Below are positions 7,930 to 15,514 of a stretch of 64,000 nucleotides of DNA, one piece after another. The notes beneath the pieces are model-generated. The model was given only the letters and a program-made list of their open reading frames with translations, was not told where the DNA came from and searched no databases. The position numbers and the translations under genes were made by a program. The first letter of the stretch is position 1; every line of letters starts with the position of its first letter. Origin of the DNA: JBBREP01 sp963716525 (lineage in GTDB: Bacteria; Actinomycetota; Acidimicrobiia; IMCC26256; PALSA-610); assembly GCA_963716525.1 (NCBI GenBank), contig OY970315.1:1860001-1924000 (forward strand), read 5' to 3'.

Positions 7930-8811
7930 ATGCGCGAGCGCTACGTGGTGGCCGCCGGGATGCGGATGCTCTGCCTCGAAGGCGGCGATCCTCGTGACCC
8001 GCTCGTGCTGCTGTGCCATGGGTTTCCGGAGCTCGCGTGTTCCTGGCGGCACCAGATCGACGCGCTCGCGGCCGGCGGCTACCACGTCGTCGCGCCCGAT
8101 ATGCCCGGCTACGGCCGTACCGACAAGCCCGACGTCGCGTACGACGTCGTGTTCCTCAACGGCGCGCTCGCCGCGCTCGTGCACGCGCTCGGCCACCGTC
8201 GCGTGGTGATCGCCGGGCACGATTGGGGTGGCATCCTCGTGTGGCAGTTCGCCCGCATGTTCCCGGAGCTCACCGCCGGAGTCATCGGTGTGAACACACC
8301 CGACCTGCCGCGTCCGCCGGTGCCGCCTGTGGAGCTCCTGCGCTCGATCTTCGTCGACACGCCGATCTACATCATCCAGTTCCAGCAGCCGGGCCTCGCC
8401 GAGTGGGTGTTCTCCTGGGGACGGGGCGCCGACGACTTCGTGGAGATGGTCTTTCTCAACGAAGCGTTGCGCAACCGCGACGCGTTCTCTCCCGACGTGA
8501 TCGACGAGTACAAGCGTGCGTTCCGGCCCGCTGGCGCGCTCACGCCGCCGATCGAGTACTACCGCAACCTCGACCGCAACTGGGAGCTGTCGAAGGAGTG
8601 GGCGGATCGCACGATCGACGTGCCGTGCCTGATGATCTCGGCGGCCGACGACCCCGTGCTCACGCCGGCGATGACCGTCGGCATGGAGGAACGGGTGCCG
8701 AAGCTCACGAGGGTCGTGATCGCCGACTGCGGTCACTGGACGCAGCAGGAGCGTCCGGAGGAGACGACCGCGGCGATGCGCGACTACCTCGCGGCATTGG
8801 AACGCTGGTGA
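7930..8811 (+). CDS. Alpha/beta hydrolase, epoxide hydrolase type
   Basis: A 293-residue cytosolic hydrolase. HGFPE forms the oxyanion region, the nucleophile elbow is GHDWGG (Asp, as in epoxide hydrolases and haloalkane dehalogenases), and the catalytic His is in DCGHWTQQE. The usual charge partner is near ISAADDPVLTP. A cap domain with YIIQFQQPG supports the soluble epoxide hydrolase group. ATG 7930 begins MRERYVVAAGMRM; the frame is open far upstream over the promoter of the divergent gene, but that part does not look like protein. The next gene overlaps by GTGA. Confidence 0.85.
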   Translation: MRERYVVAAGMRMLCLEGGDPRDPLVLLCHGFPELACSWRHQIDALAAGGYHVVAPDMPGYGRTDKPDVAYDVVFLNGALAALVHALGHRRVVIAGHDWGGILVWQFARMFPELTAGVIGVNTPDLPRPPVPPVELLRSIFVDTPIYIIQFQQPGLAEWVFSWGRGADDFVEMVFLNEALRNRDAFSPDVIDEYKRAFRPAGALTPPIEYYRNLDRNWELSKEWADRTIDVPCLMISAADDPVLTPAMTVGMEERVPKLTRVVIADCGHWTQQERPEETTAAMRDYLAALERW

Positions 8812-9161
8812 TTGCCAGCTCCTCGATCGGCGACACGCTGAAGGCCGTGTGCGGCTGCGGCGCGCATCACTCCACGCCGGTGTGGATGTGGCTGCTGGTC
8901 GGCGCCGCAGTGGTCGCCGCGGCGCTCGCCGCGCACTTCGTCCGCCTGCTCGTCCGCGCGAACGGTTTCGGCCGCCGCGGCCGGCGGACGGCGTCGCAGC
9001 GTGCCACGATCGTGCTGATCGTGGTCGTCGGCGTGCTGTGCGCCGCGATCGGCTGGAGGCTCGTGCTCGTCGCCGCGCTTCTCGTTGCCGCTGTGCTGGG
9101 CCGCGCCGCCACCCTCGGTGCCCAGGAACACGAGGCGCGCTCGCCCACACGAGTGTCGTAG
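8808..9161 (+). CDS. Small membrane protein of unknown function
   Basis: A 117-residue protein starting at GTG 8808, coupled to the hydrolase by a GTGA overlap. Near the N-terminus there is a CGCGAHH cluster that could bind a metal. Two membrane helices follow (WMWLLVGAAVVAAALAAHFV and ATIVLIVVVGVLCAAI), with a basic GRRGRRTASQR loop between them and a third short hydrophobic stretch. I recognise no family. The overlap argues that it is a real gene. Confidence 0.5.
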   Translation: MIASSSIGDTLKAVCGCGAHHSTPVWMWLLVGAAVVAAALAAHFVRLLVRANGFGRRGRRTASQRATIVLIVVVGVLCAAIGWRLVLVAALLVAAVLGRAATLGAQEHEARSPTRVS

Positions 9162-9180
9162 ATCGTCGCCCCGCGACGCG

Positions 9181-10244
9181 CTACGACGACCTTGTGAAGC
9201 GGTCCCCGAGTCCGTAGAAATCGAGGGGGGTGCGGTCGAGCACAGCGTCGAGTGTCGTCGCGTCGAGCGTGGGGTTCTCCTCGAGGAACTCACCGACGGC
9301 GTCGGGGAACGCGGCGTCGGGATGCGGGAAATCGCTCGCCCAGATCACATGGTCGGCGCCGACGGTCTCGACTGTGCGGGCCACGAGCTTGTCCTCGGGG
9401 TCGCACGAGATGACGCACTGCCGGGCGAAGTACTCCGACGCCGAGAGCGAGAGCTCCTTCGTCTCGGAGTCGCGCATCCACTCGATGTGGTCGTCGAGGC
9501 GCGCGAGCCAGTAGGGGAGCCATCCGGTGCCCGACTCGAGGAACGCCACCTTCAGGCGCGGGTGTCGTTCCAGCGCGCCGTCGAGCACGAGACTCGCCAT
9601 CGCGGCCATCTGCTCCATGGGGTGTGAGCAGAGGTGGCGCGCGGTGAATCCGGGGAAGCGGTCCGCGCCGATCGTGGGCCCGGACTGCACGCCGAAGCCC
9701 TCGTGCACCGCGAGCACGAGCCCGGTCGCCTCGAGCGCGTCGTACAGCCGATCGAACGCGCGGTCACCGAGGTTGCGACCGAACACGAAGTTCGGGCGCA
9801 CCATCATTCCCACGAGGCCGAGCTCCTTCGCCCGCTCCACCTCCCGCACCCCACCCGCGGGGTCGCCGAGGACGGGCGCGATACCGACGCCCGCGAGGCG
9901 GTGTGGCGCGTGCCCGCAGTACTGGGCGATCCATTCGTCGTAGCTCGCGCACCGCGAAGGTGCTCGTCGACGGTGATGCCGTCCTGGTAGGGCACGAACA
10001 ACCCGACGGACGGGTAGAGCACCGCGGCGTCGATCCCCTGCGCGTCCATCGCGTGCAGATACGACACCGCGCTCCATCCCGACTCCCACTGCTCGGCGAG
10101 GTCTGCGCCGCCGCACGCCTCGAACGGCGTGTTCGGCGACACGGTGATCGGGTTGTGATCGGCACGCTGCGCCGGCCCGAAGATGCCGCCCGGCTCGATC
10201 ACGTGCCCGTCGCCGTCGACGATGTACGAGGGGGGAGTCGTCAC
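9181..10244 (-). CDS. Amidohydrolase family protein (frameshifted)
   Basis: A TIM-barrel metal hydrolase of the amidohydrolase_2 group, about 355 residues if repaired. The N-terminal part (GTG 10244) has the metal-binding VDGDGHVIEP start. The C-terminal part has FTARHLCSHPMEQMAAM, FLESGTGWLPYWLARLD and the metal-site WASDFPHPDA. The halves are in different frames: near 9951-9955 one base is missing between the codons of DEHLR and CASYDEW. Relatives often decarboxylate or hydrolyse aromatic or steroid-type compounds. The start overlaps the upstream SDR by GTGA, so both sit in one minus-strand operon and probably act in one catabolic route. A read error is as likely as a pseudogene. Confidence 0.8.
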
Positions 10245-10993
10245 GGTCTGCGCGCCGCGAGACCGCCGTCGAGCGGGATGATCGTGCCCGAGATGTACGC
10301 GGCGCCGGGAGAGCAAAGGAACGCCACCGTGTCGGCCACCTCCGCGCCCGTGCCGAGCCGCCGCATTGGCGAGTTGCGTGTGACCATGTCGATGATCCGC
10401 TGCGGGTCGCCCGTGCTCTCCGCCATCTTCATGAACAGACCCGTGTCGGTAGCCGAGGGTGAGATCACGTTCACGCGCACACCGTCGGGTGCGTGCTCGA
10501 TCGCCGCCTGCTTCGCGAGGTTGTTGAGCGCGCCCTTCGACGCGCAGTACGCGGCGTATCCCGGTGATCCGATCGCGCCGAGCACCGAGCTCAGCAGCAC
10601 GACCGAGCCGCCGCCCGCGGCGGCGATGTGCGGGATCGCGTGCTTCATGCAGAGGAACGGGCCCTTGAGGTTCACGTCGATGACGCGCTGCCAGTCGTCG
10701 TCGGTGCAGTCGACCACCGACGCGCGTACCTCCACTGCGGCGCAGCACACCAGCGCGTCAATGCTGCCATGCCGTTCGATCACCGAATCGACCATCGCGG
10801 CTACTTCGCCCTCGTCGGTGACGTCGACGGTCTCGGCCTCCACCGCGAGTCCCGCGGCCTTGAGGTTGTCGGCCACCTGCTGTCCCCCGCGCTCGTCGAC
10901 GTCGGCCACCACGACCGCGCCGCCGTCACCGGCGAGCCGCCGCACGATCGCCTCACCGAGCCCCGACGCGCCTCCCGTGACGATGGTGTTCAT
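10241..10993 (-). CDS. Short-chain dehydrogenase/reductase
   Basis: A classical SDR of 250 residues that oxidises or reduces an alcohol/ketone pair with NAD(P). The cofactor motif is TGGASGLG, the adenine-side acid lies in VVVADVDERGG, and the active site is YCASK (Tyr-x-x-x-Lys) in GYAAYCASKGAL, with the structural NLKGPF region before it. ATG 10993 is chosen because MNTIVTGGASG puts the Rossmann strand at the N-terminus. It overlaps the amidohydrolase by GTGA. The second SDR lies about 120 bp upstream on the same strand. The substrate is unknown. Confidence 0.88.
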   Translation of the reverse strand: MNTIVTGGASGLGEAIVRRLAGDGGAVVVADVDERGGQQVADNLKAAGLAVEAETVDVTDEGEVAAMVDSVIERHGSIDALVCCAAVEVRASVVDCTDDDWQRVIDVNLKGPFLCMKHAIPHIAAAGGGSVVLLSSVLGAIGSPGYAAYCASKGALNNLAKQAAIEHAPDGVRVNVISPSATDTGLFMKMAESTGDPQRIIDMVTRNSPMRRLGTGAEVADTVAFLCSPGAAYISGTIIPLDGGLAARRP

Positions 10994-11111
10994 ATTTGCC
11001 TCGCTGCGCTCGGCGGCGAGCTCACTGCGCACATGGGTCGCTCCTCCGTCGCTCCCGTGCTGCTCCGCTCGCCGCGCCCGTACGAGCCGAACCGGGCATT
11101 CGAGTCTCTCT

Positions 11112-11885
11112 TCATCGCAGCGCCGCCAAGCCGCCGTCCACCGGGATGATGGCGCCGCTCGTGTAGGCCGAGCGGTCGCTCGCGAGGAACAGCGCGGCGT
11201 TGGCGATGTCGTCGGCGGTACCGAGGCGGCGCAGGGGCATGTTCGACGTGAGCATCGTGAGGAACCCGTCGACGTCGTCGACGCCGTCGAGCACCTTGCG
11301 AAAGCGCGGCGTGTCGATGGAGCCTGGTGCGATCACGTTGGCACGCACCGTGGGCCCGTACTCGGTGGCGATCTGTTTCGTGAGCGCCACGAGCCCGGCC
11401 TTGGCCGCGCCGTACGCCGCGTAGCCCTCGCTGCCGATCAACCCGAGCGTCGACGCGGTGTTGATGATCGAGCCGCCGTCGCCGACGAGCATCGCCGGGA
11501 TCGCGGCCCGGCACGCCCAGAAGATCGCCGAGAGGTTCGTGGCGATCGTGAGGTCCCACTGCTCCTCGGTGCACTCGACGAGCCGGCCCGACATCTGCAC
11601 CGCGGCGTTGTTGTAGATGACGTCGAGACGACCGAGGCGCTCCATCGTGGCCGCCACCATGTGGTCGCACTCGTCGCGCCGTGACACGTCGGCGTGGAGC
11701 GCGAACGACTCACCGCCGGCCGACTCGACCATCTTGACGGTGTCAGCGGCGCCCTCGTCGTTGATGTCGATCACCGCGATGCGGGCGCCGTGGCGGGCGA
11801 AGAGCACCGCGGCGGCGCGACCCTGGCCCGAACCGGAGCCGGTGATCAGCGCCACCTTGCCGTCGAGCCAGCGTTCGTCCGGCAT
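11112..11885 (-). CDS. Short-chain dehydrogenase/reductase
   Basis: A 257-residue classical SDR with cofactor motif TGSGSGQG, acid in IAVIDINDEG, NNAAVQMSG, and catalytic YGAAK in GYAAYGAAKAGL; it ends PVDGGLAALR. It resembles the SDR at 10241 in layout but is clearly different in sequence, so the two probably act on successive steps. ATG 11885 lies 7 nt after a TACCTT box with a perfect TTGACA 17 bp upstream, which is the best promoter in the window. A 14-bp palindrome overlaps that -35 box and may be a repressor site. Confidence 0.88.
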   Translation of the reverse strand: MPDERWLDGKVALITGSGSGQGRAAAVLFARHGARIAVIDINDEGAADTVKMVESAGGESFALHADVSRRDECDHMVAATMERLGRLDVIYNNAAVQMSGRLVECTEEQWDLTIATNLSAIFWACRAAIPAMLVGDGGSIINTASTLGLIGSEGYAAYGAAKAGLVALTKQIATEYGPTVRANVIAPGSIDTPRFRKVLDGVDDVDGFLTMLTSNMPLRRLGTADDIANAALFLASDRSAYTSGAIIPVDGGLAALR

Positions 11886-11892
11886 GGGCAGG

Positions 11893-11921
11893 AAGGTAGG
11901 CAGACCTGACACGCGTGTCAA
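11893..11921 (-). promoter_or_regulatory. Strong sigma70-type leaderless promoter of the SDR operon
   Basis: On the minus strand TTGACA (11921-11916), a 17-bp spacer, TACCTT (11898-11893), then 7 nt and ATG 11885. The -35 hexamer is consensus. Confidence 0.65.
11907..11920. promoter_or_regulatory. Perfect 14-bp palindromic operator candidate
   Basis: TGACACGCGTGTCA reads the same on both strands. It overlaps the -35 box of the SDR promoter and sits 7 bp upstream of the -10 box of the divergent thioesterase, so one regulator could control both. The shape suits a TetR-type dimer; no such gene is in the window. Confidence 0.55.
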
Positions 11922-11926
11922 CTTCC

Positions 11927-11932
11927 TACAGT
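11927..11932 (+). promoter_or_regulatory. -10 box of a leaderless promoter for the thioesterase
   Basis: TACAGT is followed by 8 nt and GTG 11941. It lies directly beside the palindromic operator. Confidence 0.4.
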
Positions 11933-11940
11933 GTGGCGCC

Positions 11941-12804
11941 GTGCCCGCAGCCGCATCCGTCGATCCGACCGGTGAGCACCCCGCGCTCTTCACACGCGAC
12001 GGCGACGGCTTCGTCGCGACGCCGCTGGCACGGGGGCCGTGGGACCCGAACGCGTTGCACGGCGGCGCGGTCGCCGCGCTCGCGGCGCGCGCCGCCGAGC
12101 AGCACGATCCCGGGCCGGCCAACTTCGTGACGCGCCTCACCGTCGAGCTCTACCGGCCCGTGCCGATGGATCACCTCGTGGTCGAGGCGGCGACAGTACG
12201 ACCGGGTCGGCGCGTGCAGTGGATCGACGTCACCATCCGCGCCGGCGACCGTGACGGCAAGGTCGTCGCGGCCGCGCACGCGCTGCGCGTCGAGCGTTCC
12301 GACACCACGCGTTACGACGTCGGTGCGTTCGCCGAACCCGCCGGCGTGACGATGCCGGCGCCGCCAGAAGCTCTCGAACGGGCGCCGCTCGGGCTGTCGG
12401 GGCTCGTCGGTTTCTGGAGCGCGAACGATGTGGTGATCGCAGCCGGCGACTGGGAGCGCCCCGGTCCGGGCGCGGCGTGGCTGCGCCTGCACGTGCCCGT
12501 GCTCGAGGGCGAGGAGCCGTCGGCCCTGCAACGGGTGGTGGCGGCAGCCGACTTCGCGAGCGGTGTCGGCAACCCGGTGCGCATGGCGAACGCGGGCACG
12601 ATCAACGCCGAGCTCACCGTGCACCTGCACCGGCCGGCCGCCGGTGCGTGGATCGGGCTCGACGCGCGCGCGTGGGCGCACGGCGAGGGTGGCGGCCTGT
12701 GCGAGGCCGTCGTGTTCGACCGGGAGGGTCCGCTCGGTCGCAGCGTGCAGGCGCTGGTGGTCACCGAGATCGGCCCGTGGGTTGCCCGCGCGCGCCAAGC
12801 TTGA
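11941..12804 (+). CDS. Acyl-CoA thioesterase-like double hotdog protein
   Basis: A 287-residue protein with two hotdog-like halves. The first has DPNALHGGAVAALAARAAE, where the LHGG element is the helix cap of the thioesterase fold. The second has FASGVGNPVRMANAGTINAELTVHLHR, matching the TesB-like actinobacterial thioesterase group. Such enzymes cleave acyl-CoA to free acid and CoA. It is divergent from the SDR/amidohydrolase operon and shares the palindromic operator, so it probably belongs to the same catabolic route. GTG 11941 is supported by the TACAGT box 8 nt upstream. Confidence 0.82.
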   Translation: MPAAASVDPTGEHPALFTRDGDGFVATPLARGPWDPNALHGGAVAALAARAAEQHDPGPANFVTRLTVELYRPVPMDHLVVEAATVRPGRRVQWIDVTIRAGDRDGKVVAAAHALRVERSDTTRYDVGAFAEPAGVTMPAPPEALERAPLGLSGLVGFWSANDVVIAAGDWERPGPGAAWLRLHVPVLEGEEPSALQRVVAAADFASGVGNPVRMANAGTINAELTVHLHRPAAGAWIGLDARAWAHGEGGGLCEAVVFDREGPLGRSVQALVVTEIGPWVARARQA

Positions 12805-12901
12805 AGCGGTACCTGCGTTGGTCCGTTCGAGCTTCCCTCGACCGCGGCCAACCGCCTCGGCGCGCGCGGCGTAGCCGAGCGGGGCCGAGCGGGGTCGAGA
12901 G

Positions 12902-13411
12902 CTACTCGTCGTCGTCGTCGTCGTAGACGGTGCGGTCGACGTCGGCGGCGAGCAGATCGAACTGTCCGTTGCGGTAGACGATCATCGCGGGACGGCCCTC
13001 GAGTGGTGGTCGCAGACCGCCACGCGCGGTGTCGACGCGCACGGCGATCGTGCGGCGCCCTTTGGCCGTGGGCAGCGCGACCTTGCCGTCGGAGCTCCAC
13101 TTGAACGCGCGCGCCGGGAGCGTGAGCGACTGGTAGGTGGAGAACTTCGGCTGCTTCCCGGCGCGGCGCTCGAGCGACTGCTCCACGCGCTCGGTGATCG
13201 GCGTGACAAACGTCTCCGGCAGCTTGTGCTGCTCGACGACGTCCTTCACGAGCTCGCGCAGGTCACGACCCGAGAACACGTTGTGCCGCAGCGCCTCGGC
13301 GCACGCGAGGTTGCTCACCTTGTTGGCGCGCTCGAGCGTGGCACGCAATAGCTCGTGCGTGCCGGGATCGGGGAGCACGTGGACGTCGTCGACATGGGCC
13401 ATGGGCGGCAT
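12902..13411 (-). CDS. TnpB/OrfB N-terminal-like protein without a nuclease domain
   Basis: A 169-residue protein resembling the N-terminal (REC and WED) part of IS605/IS607-type TnpB. It has a helical LLRATLERANKVSNLACAEA, then VTPITERVEQSL, FSTYQSLTL, then RAFKWSSDGKVALPTAKGRR and IVYRNGQFDLLAADV, the strand pattern that comes before RuvC in TnpB. The protein stops there with an acidic tail (DDDDDE). No RuvC or zinc ribbon follows in any frame, and I see no transposon ends. It could be a decayed insertion or a domesticated RNA- or DNA-binding protein; the intact frame favours the latter. The family assignment rests on pattern recall and needs a profile search. Confidence 0.55.
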   Translation of the reverse strand: MPPMAHVDDVHVLPDPGTHELLRATLERANKVSNLACAEALRHNVFSGRDLRELVKDVVEQHKLPETFVTPITERVEQSLERRAGKQPKFSTYQSLTLPARAFKWSSDGKVALPTAKGRRTIAVRVDTARGGLRPPLEGRPAMIVYRNGQFDLLAADVDRTVYDDDDDE

Positions 13412-13458
13412 CGCAGAGAGAGGAGCGGAGAGAACGGGAACGAGCCGAGCGCGGACGC

Positions 13459-13548
13459 TCAGGAGCGCTTGCCGGCGAGCGGTCGCTTGCCGTGGTTCGC
13501 CTTCTTACGCTTGGCGTTCAGGCGGCGCATCTTCGACTTCTTGCTCAC
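13459..13548 (-). CDS. Ribosomal protein bL37, small actinobacterial 50S protein
   Basis: A 29-residue, highly basic peptide starting at GTG 13548 (V-S-K-K-S-K-M) and containing ANHGKRP, the core of the mycobacterial 50S protein bL37. It would bind 23S rRNA. The C-terminal LAGKRS is slightly longer than I recall for mycobacteria. A TAACGT box 8 nt upstream of the start supports a leaderless transcript. It is below the size limit of most gene callers. Confidence 0.78.
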   Translation of the reverse strand: MSKKSKMRRLNAKRKKANHGKRPLAGKRS

Positions 13549-13556
13549 GGGCCGCC

Positions 13557-13562
13557 ACGTTA
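13557..13562 (-). promoter_or_regulatory. -10 box of a leaderless promoter for bL37
   Basis: TAACGT on the minus strand, 8 nt before GTG 13548. Confidence 0.45.
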
Positions 13563-13604
13563 CCCGGTGCTGCGTGCGGGCACCGAACCGCACCTGTCGG
13601 GGCA

Positions 13605-14330
13605 TCACGATGCGGCAAGCGCGGCACCGAGCTGATCGGCCAGCGCGAGGGCCTGGGCGCGCCGTTCGGTGTCCGCAGCAAGGCCCGACATGGATCTGGG
13701 CAGCTCCAGGACGAATCGTCCCTGGAGCACACCGTGTCCGTACACCGCGATCTCGACGAGCTGTGCGGCGTGCTCGTGCACAGGGAACGCGTCGGTGGCC
13801 GTGGGGATCGAGACGCGGTCGTGATGGAGCGCCGGGAAGCTACCGATGAGCGGTGGCCGCTCGAACGACGCCGACTTGGCTCCGAGCAGCGCCACGAGCT
13901 CTCGCTGCACCGCCTGGATCAGGAAGCCTTTGGGTGCGCCACCCGCGGTCAACGCCGCGGACGCTCGCAGGTACTGGGCGGCGCGCTCGTGCGCCTCGGC
14001 CTGCGCGGCATAGCGGCGCGACCGCACGACGAGCTCGCCGACGGCGAGGCCCACCACGAACAGCACGATCGTCGTCTCGACGTCGTCGCGGTTCGCGATC
14101 ACGAACGAGTAGTACGGCTTCGTAAAGAAGAAGTCGAAGCAGATCGCCGACGACGCGGCGCAGACAAGTCCCGGCGTGCGCCCGCCCACCAGCGCGGCGC
14201 CGAGCACGATGAGCACCAGCACGAGGCTCGCGCTCGACGCGTGGAGCTGATCGCGGAACGCAAGCATCACCAGCGCGACGCCGACGGGGGCGAAGACCGC
14301 TCCCGGCAGGGTCAGCCGTTTGCTGGGCAC
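13605..14330 (-). CDS. DUF4118 (KdpD-like membrane sensor) protein without kinase domain
   Basis: A 241-residue protein. Residues 1-95 hold four short membrane helices of the DUF4118 type found in KdpD, with the hallmark FDFFFTKPYYSF between helices. A helical linker and a GAF-like region follow (FLIQAVQRELVALLGAKSASF and later LADQLGAAL). It has neither the KdpD P-loop/USP part nor a histidine kinase. A paralogue of the same design lies at 15515, directly ahead of kdp. GTG 14330 has TACGGT 6 nt upstream, back to back with the promoter of the gene at 14377. It may be an auxiliary sensor of the potassium system; that is inference. Confidence 0.75.
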   Translation of the reverse strand: MPSKRLTLPGAVFAPVGVALVMLAFRDQLHASSASLVLVLIVLGAALVGGRTPGLVCAASSAICFDFFFTKPYYSFVIANRDDVETTIVLFVVGLAVGELVVRSRRYAAQAEAHERAAQYLRASAALTAGGAPKGFLIQAVQRELVALLGAKSASFERPPLIGSFPALHHDRVSIPTATDAFPVHEHAAQLVEIAVYGHGVLQGRFVLELPRSMSGLAADTERRAQALALADQLGAALAAS

Positions 14331-14336
14331 AGCCCG

Positions 14337-14368
14337 ACCGTACGCGAGCGGAGCACCGTCGGTACGGT
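14337..14368. promoter_or_regulatory. Back-to-back leaderless promoters
   Basis: TACGGT on the minus strand (14342-14337) lies 6 nt before GTG 14330. TACGGT on the plus strand (14363-14368) lies 8 nt before ATG 14377. The two start codons are only 46 bp apart, so the two promoters must share regulatory DNA. Confidence 0.5.
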
Positions 14369-14376
14369 AGGTGCCG

Positions 14377-15410
14377 ATGGATCATCTCGGGCTCGTCGGC
14401 TGGTCGGACGCGGGATCGAACCGCCTGTTCAGCGCGCTCACCGGGCTGCCCGATCCCGGCGTGTTCGAACGGGCGATCGGCATCGCGCACGTGCCCGACG
14501 AGCGGCTCGAGCGGCTTGCGGTGATGTCGGCATCGAAGAAGGTGGTGCCGGCCGGTTTCGAGTTGGCGCACATCGCGCTGCCGCCGGGCTCGAAACCGGG
14601 CGAGGGCCTCGGCGCCAAGTTCCTCGGCGAGCTCCGCAACTGCGACACGATCTGCTTCGTGGCTCGCGCCCATGAGGGCGCGATGGGCCCGCCCGATTCC
14701 GCCGCGGACCTCGAAGGCTTGGAGCTGGAGCTCGTGGTGGCCGACCTCGCCACCGTCGAGCAGCGGCTCGACAAGCAGCGGCGCGCCGCGAAGAGCGGCG
14801 ACAAGACGATCGTGGCCGAGGTGGCGGCACTCGATCGGGCTCATGCCGTGCTCGCCGACGGGACGCCGATCTACCGCGCCGGTCTCGACGGCGACACCCG
14901 CGCGCAGCTCGCGCCGTGCTTCCTGCTCACGAACAAGTCGACGCTCGTCGTGCTCGCGATCGACGAGACGCAGCTCGGCGAATCGGACGCGATCGCGGCG
15001 CCCTTCGGCGACGACGCGCTCGCCGTCGCGATCGAGATCGAGGCCGAGATCGCCTCGTGCGCGCCCGAGGACCGAGCCGAGATGCTCGAGACCTTCGGCA
15101 TCGGCGAGAGCGTGCTGCCGCGCCTCGCGCGCGGGCCTACCACGCGCTCGGCCGGCGCACGTTCCTCACTACCGGCGACAAGGAGTCGCGTGCGTGGACG
15201 TTCCGCGCCGGTGCCAAGGCACCGGAGTGCGCGGGCGTGATCCACAGCGATCTGCAGCGCGGCTTCATCCGCGCCGAGGTGATCCGCTGGGACGAGCTGC
15301 TCACGATCGGCTCGTGGGCGAAGGCCAAGGAGCAGCGCAGGATCCGTCTCGAGGGCAAGGACTACGAAGTGCTCGACGGCGACGTGCTCGAGATCCGCTT
15401 CAACGTGTAG
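14377..15410 (+). CDS. YchF/Obg-like protein with degenerate GTPase motifs (frameshifted)
   Basis: About 344 residues if repaired; normal YchF is slightly longer. The fold is clear from GSKPGEGLGAKFLGELRNCD, the coiled-coil region (EQRLDKQRRAAKSGDK) and the C-terminal TGS-like RAWTFRAGAKAPECAGVIH with DLQRGFIRAEVI. The nucleotide motifs are lost. The P-loop is GWSDAGSNRLF in place of GxPNxGKST with no lysine, the DxxG region reads HIALP, and the NxxE site reads AIDET. It should therefore bind nucleotide poorly or not at all. One base is missing near 15135, splitting RLAR from YHALGRRTF. A normal YchF probably exists elsewhere in the genome. It is divergent from one DUF4118 gene and followed by another. 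Confidence 0.75.
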
Positions 15411-15440
15411 GGCCGGCCGGCTCCCGTGTAGCGCGCGCGA

Positions 15441-15487
15441 AAAAGGCCCTTGGTCACCATCAAATTGCCGTAAAGCAAGGGTCTTTT
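15441..15487 (+). terminator. 12-bp stem hairpin between the YchF-like gene and the kdp region
   Basis: The arm at 15441-15452 (AAAAGGCCCTTG) pairs with 15476-15487 (CAAGGGTCTTTT) over 12 bp with a single G-T pair and a 23-nt loop. The 3' arm ends in four Ts, as in an intrinsic terminator, but the loop is long. It could end the YchF-like transcript or attenuate the genes that lead into kdp. Confidence 0.55.
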
Positions 15488-15514
15488 CGGCACGGTGCGG
15501 CGTACAACTGCTGC

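Noticed and set aside
12805..13458. Insertion sequence around the TnpB-like gene
   Set aside because: No TnpA, no terminal hairpins or target duplications can be seen, and the neighbours look like ordinary chromosome.
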